A DNA stretch of 64,000 nucleotides from Pagrus major. Lineage: Eukaryota; Chordata; Actinopteri; Spariformes; Sparidae. The stretch is taken from contig NC_133237.1 in the NCBI RefSeq assembly GCF_040436345.1, positions 27,255,861-27,319,860 of the forward strand, given 5' to 3'. The notes below the pieces were generated by a model. The model was not told where the DNA came from and searched no databases. It saw only the letters and a program-made list of their open reading frames with translations. Position 1 is the first letter of the stretch; the number at the start of each line of letters is the position of its first letter. This document shows positions 60,901-64,000 of the stretch, in pieces. The translations under genes and the position numbers were made by a program.

Positions 60901-63746
60901 AGCAGGTACGACGACGCCCGACAAACACGGAGCAATCAACAAGATGTTTTAGTGTTAAGGGACGTTTATAGATGAGCTGCTGAGTTACATCAGAACTCTG
61001 TCCAACACACGTGAGATACAACAACTGTGATTCGTCAGTTTGGGCTTCATGTTTTGTTTAGAAATTTAGATTTTAACAAATTTTTGCCTCAAGAACGTTG
61101 AAAGATTTTAACATTTGCGATTTTGGACAGATTATATGCACCGTGTGCCACAGGAACTATCTAGCTGGGAACGAGTGCATTTTCTAGCATTGAAAACTAA
61201 ACAAAAATGTTTGAACGCGAGGTTACTTGTCTGGTTTTTCTCCGTCTTCTGTGGGGTCCCCCAAGGCTTGATACATGGCCTGATCCTTTTCTCCTTTTTT
61301 ATGCTCCTGTTGGGTCACATTATCTGAAAACACAACCTCTCATCAGCAAACCAATAAATCCCTTTTTGTTGTCACATTTATCTCATGAAGTAACATCCAA
61401 ACTAAACAGAGTGCAGGTCAGAAAGCCAGAGTGCAAATATGAGGTCAAAATGACTTCAGACTGATTAATGTATAAACTCAACGTATCTCCTCTCCTGTGT
61501 CGTCAGGCGATGGGACACAGCAGAGAGCCACCTGTTGGACCTGTGTGTGTTGGTGTTTCGGGTCTCCTTCGACAGCTCAGGTGTTCTGGCGCTCGGTCGC
61601 CTGCTGGCTCACAGCCGCCGCTCGGTGAGGAGGTTCGTCGGCTGCGACGTCATGCTGGAGCCCGGCGAGTACGCCGTGCTCTGCTGCGCCTTTAACCACT
61701 GGCACACCGCCGCCACGGAGGGGGCAGGTAGGAGCCGCAAAATCAGGCTGTTTGTCAGGATTAATGCTGATTTTTAAACATGTTTATTTCTTATTTAAAA
61801 CAGACTTCAACACTACGCATTCAGTAATATTCCTCGGCCTATTCTTTAGAGCCCACTTGTGTATACGGTTGAATAAGGTGAAGAAAGACTCATCTGACCG
61901 CTTCACTTTCTCCACATCTCTGTAGACCACATAAATCTAATTGTGTTTGTCACTTCAGTCTCTGTTGAGCAGCTCCTGAAACGAACCTCTTTTAAGGATC
62001 TTTGCCATCTTGATATAAAAACAGAACCAGCTGACCTGCTCAGCGGTTTGATAAAGAGCATGGTTTCATCTTGCCTGACTGATGAAACAAGAATAAAAGT
62101 GCAAACATTCAAACAAAGATGCTTTTGGAAAGCAGCAGCTCCAAATACTAATATTAAGCAGAGCGCTCTCCATCCCGTCCGTTCACTCTTGTTTTACCTC
62201 GGTTTCTGTCACTCTTCTCCATCAGCGGGGCTCTTTTTCTTTTGCAGTGTAGTTTCCACAGTTATTCCAGTTGTTCCCCCGATACCTGGAGATAGTGACG
62301 CCTCTTCAAGCTTTGTTTGAGGCGTGATTCATCCCTCGTTTCTCCTGGAATAATCCAGCTTGGTGTCAGACTGAACATCACAGTGAGAGCCAGGTTTATA
62401 GGGAACCAGCCGTTACGTGGATGGTGTCATTTCTGTGCAGACGTTACACTGTGACATCAGTATTTGGATTTGATTTTTCACCACTGTGTCCTCTCAGCGA
62501 GCTGCAGCAGGTCGGAGGTTCCTGGTTACATGCTGGCCGTCTACAGCTCCCGGCTGGTGATGGTGGAGCAGGTAACGGCCTCCAACACCACCATCGCCGA
62601 CGCCATCATCCAGCTGACAGAAACTAAAGGAGAGAGACACGAGGTAACGCTGCGTTTCATTTAGTATTTACATGTTTGAGTTTGCAACAGTTATTCACAG
62701 CTTTCTCTGCTGTTTGATGGCAAAATCCTGCTCCTGTGTTGACGAAGAGCTCCTAAACGCATCACAAGAGCCATTTTGAATTGGTTTACTCTTTGTTTAT
62801 GTATTAATCATAAATAATGGATGTGTGTCATCAGGATGTTTCTCTGCTCAGAATCAGATAAAAAAATGTTTAATTAATATCTTTTATTACCTTTCATTAG
62901 TTCTTGATGTCATTTCATCTTCTGCCTTTTTATTTTCGTTTTATTCTAGTTTACTTATTTTTCTAAATGTTTCTTATTTGTATTGTTCTTCTGTTTGGCA
63001 CTGATGTTAGTATTTACTCCTGTTACACTTTTTCTGTATTACTTTTATTGTGTTTTTGTTTTTTATTCTTATGTTACTGGGATTTCTCGGCGGTCTCTGG
63101 CACAAGAAGGATTGTTGTAGAGAACAAGACGATTAAAGTCTAACAGAGTTTGCATAAAGACGCCTTTTACTTTTGAAACTAAGCTAAGTACTTTTACTTG
63201 TAGTGGAGTATTTTCACAGTGTGGTATTAGTCCTTGTACTGCAGTAAAGTATCTGAATCCTTCCTCGTCTTTCTTTCAGGGTCGGGAGGGGATGACGTGT
63301 TACTACCTGACCCACGGCTGGGCGGGGCTCATCGTCATGGTGGAGAACAGACACCCCAAACATCACCTCCACGTGTCGTGTGACTGCAGCGACAGCTTCA
63401 ACGTGGTGTCGACGCGCAGCAGCCTCAAAGCCATCGACAGCATCCCTCCTCTGCACAGGTTCACCGCAACACACACCGCTGCTCATCGATCAGGCTGAGA
63501 CAAAGTTACTGATGACAAACGATTCATTAAGAATTCATTAACAGTTCACCGCTTTATTTGTCTCTCAGACAGGTGCTTGTGGTTTTGTCTCAGCTGGAGG
63601 GAAACGCTGGATTCTCCATCACTCACAGGCTCGCTCATCGCAAAGCCGTCCAGGCTTCTCTGGGAAACTGGAGTCCCTCGAAGGCGACACACAGCCCTGC
63701 TCTGAGCCCCGAGACAGCAGGTCTGCATCAGCCTCGACCTCTCTGA
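48752..63746 (+). CDS. capn15: Calpain-15 (small optic lobes type cysteine protease)
   Basis: Twelve coding exons: 48752-48909, 54527-55604, 56654-56862, 57828-58011, 59555-59778, 59850-59975, 60395-60547, 60744-60905, 61507-61727, 62498-62643, 63280-63458 and 63569-63746. All are GT-AG and in frame, giving 1005 aa. From the internal Met59 the protein would be 947 aa. Four RanBP2-type zinc fingers are visible (C68/71/82/85, C110/113/124/127, C184/187/198/201, C347/350/361/364). Human CAPN15 is annotated with five, as I recall. The calpain protease core carries the triad C481 (GNCWFLSALAV), H646 (RHAYSV) and N666 (RNPWG). The C-terminal SOL-homology domain ends GLHQPRPL. It is a non-classical, probably cytosolic or membrane-associated, calpain-family protease; human loss of function causes eye and developmental defects. 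The first exon is discussed separately. Confidence 0.96.
48910..54526 (+). other. capn15 intron after the N-terminal exon
   Basis: This is a 5.6-kb intron. It holds repeat fragments at about 49.29-49.42 and 52.39-52.63 kb (related to 35.10-35.21 and 3.42-3.62 kb) and a LINE/SINE-type A/T-rich tail at 54.30-54.44 kb. A GTTGCCTGTGATACGG segment at about 51667 is the near-reverse complement of one at about 51620. No exon was recognised. Confidence 0.6.
54290..54445 (+). mobile_element. LINE/SINE-like 3' tail before the capn15 zinc-finger exon
   Basis: CTGTCTGTTCTTCTACTTAT, then ATTGTACAGCGCCCTGGTTG and ACTGAAATAAACTTGATTTG resemble the common fish retroposon tail with an AATAAA-type end. It ends 80 nt before the acceptor. 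Confidence 0.4.
54527..55604 (+). CDS. capn15: capn15 zinc-finger exon
   Basis: This 1078-nt exon carries all four RanBP2-type fingers (W-x-C-x2-C-x10-C-x2-C) and a Ser/Pro-rich linker. It ends [11 protein letters not shown], which leads into the protease core. An ATG at 54543 could serve as start for a shorter isoform if the 48725-48909 exon is skipped. Confidence 0.95.
58103..58128. repeat. (CA)n in a capn15 intron
   Basis: A short CA run in the intron after the exon ending at 58011. Confidence 0.85.
58490..58600 (+). repeat. Dispersed element sharing a TGGCGGACCCTGCCACC core, copy 2
   Basis: ATAAACAAACTGACCTTAAT, TACTGTTTTACTTTGTTTGT and GTGGCGGACCCTGCCACCTT match copy 1, in a capn15 intron. 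Confidence 0.75.
61115..61450 (+). mobile_element. LINE reverse transcriptase fragment in a capn15 intron
   Basis: The plus-strand frame around 61230-61326 reads [20 protein letters not shown] and then LLGHII. This matches the non-LTR retrotransposon RT core (GVPQGS-x-LGP-x-LF-x-x-Y, then PLG-x-II, as found in L2/Maui-like fish LINEs). The fragment is short and out of context and has no endonuclease part, so it is a dead relic. Confidence 0.75.
62900..63125 (+). mobile_element. LINE-derived 3' tail (capn15 intron)
   Basis: T-rich sequence ends in GGGATTTCTCGGCGGTCTCT then GGCACAAGAAGGATTG. It resembles the tail at 10560-10765 but is more decayed. Confidence 0.35.
63165..63262. repeat. Fragment of the same element next to a capn15 exon
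   Basis: CTAAGTACTTTTACTTGTAG and TGGAGTATTTTCACAGTGTG followed by GTACTGCAGTAAAGTATCTG are typical of this family. It ends less than 20 nt before the exon 63280 acceptor tract. Confidence 0.55.
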
Positions 63747-64000
63747 CCGCTGCCGGACAACAGATCCGTTCATACACTGCACATGAGGTCACAACATGGA
63801 GGCAGCTTCCGACACTGTAGGAATTACACGTGTTCGTCTCATTTGACTGTTGCTTCGATGGAAAAACTTCCTGTAAATGTTGGACTGTTTTGCAAAGAGA
63901 CGATCATATTTAGTGAGCAGGCTGAGCGCTGTTAGAGAGTCGGAGCTCCTCTGAGACACAAATAATCTCACTGCCTCAGTTGAATCTGTGTGGGCTTTTT

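Noticed and set aside
61943-62320. 125-aa ORF in the capn15 intron
   Set aside because: It interrupts no known domain. The flanking exons 61507-61727 and 62498-62643 join in frame without it, as in mammalian CAPN15.

Overview
This window is vertebrate nuclear DNA, most likely from a teleost fish. The genes are split by GT-AG introns. The spacers hold many long microsatellites, fish-type dispersed elements and minisatellites. No operons, CRISPR arrays, prophage or rRNA genes were seen. Four protein-coding genes can be supported, and together their exons fill only a small part of the 64 kb.

Layout. (1) 1-9773, minus strand: the first two coding exons of a UBA-like domain gene (ubald2-like). 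The last exon lies beyond the left edge. Its CpG-rich start region is at about 9.24-10.15 kb. (2) 10.15-15.78 kb: spacer with dispersed elements and a 0.57-kb minisatellite. (3) 15.78-21.55 kb, plus strand: foxj1, the master transcription factor for motile cilia. It has a candidate promoter, an inferred non-coding first exon and two coding exons (495 aa), with a 23-Asn/6-Ser tract near the N terminus. (4) 21.55-39.22 kb: a long gene-free spacer with two minisatellites (37-bp and 27-bp units), one well-bounded MITE and several repeat-poor blocks that may be regulatory. (5) 39221-43827, plus strand: a complete 11-exon amdhd2 (N-acetylglucosamine-6-phosphate deacetylase, 406 aa). (6) 45.0-63.75 kb, plus strand: capn15 (calpain-15, small-optic-lobes type). 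All coding exons are present, and the 3' UTR runs past the right edge.

The genes do not form a functional unit. ubald2 and foxj1 are neighbours in the human 17q25 region, while amdhd2 and capn15 both lie on human 16p13.3 (family knowledge, from memory). The window therefore joins two human-separated blocks.

The most notable observation is an upstream coding exon of capn15 (48752-48909). It splices in frame to the zinc-finger exon. Its start has a strong Kozak context and an in-frame stop just upstream. Both in-frame ATGs in this exon begin with a Met-Gly N-myristoylation-type motif, and the second is Met-Gly-Cys. Other points of interest are the (TG)n/(CA)n pair that tightly flanks amdhd2 exon 2, and a minisatellite that appears to have grown from part of a dispersed element.
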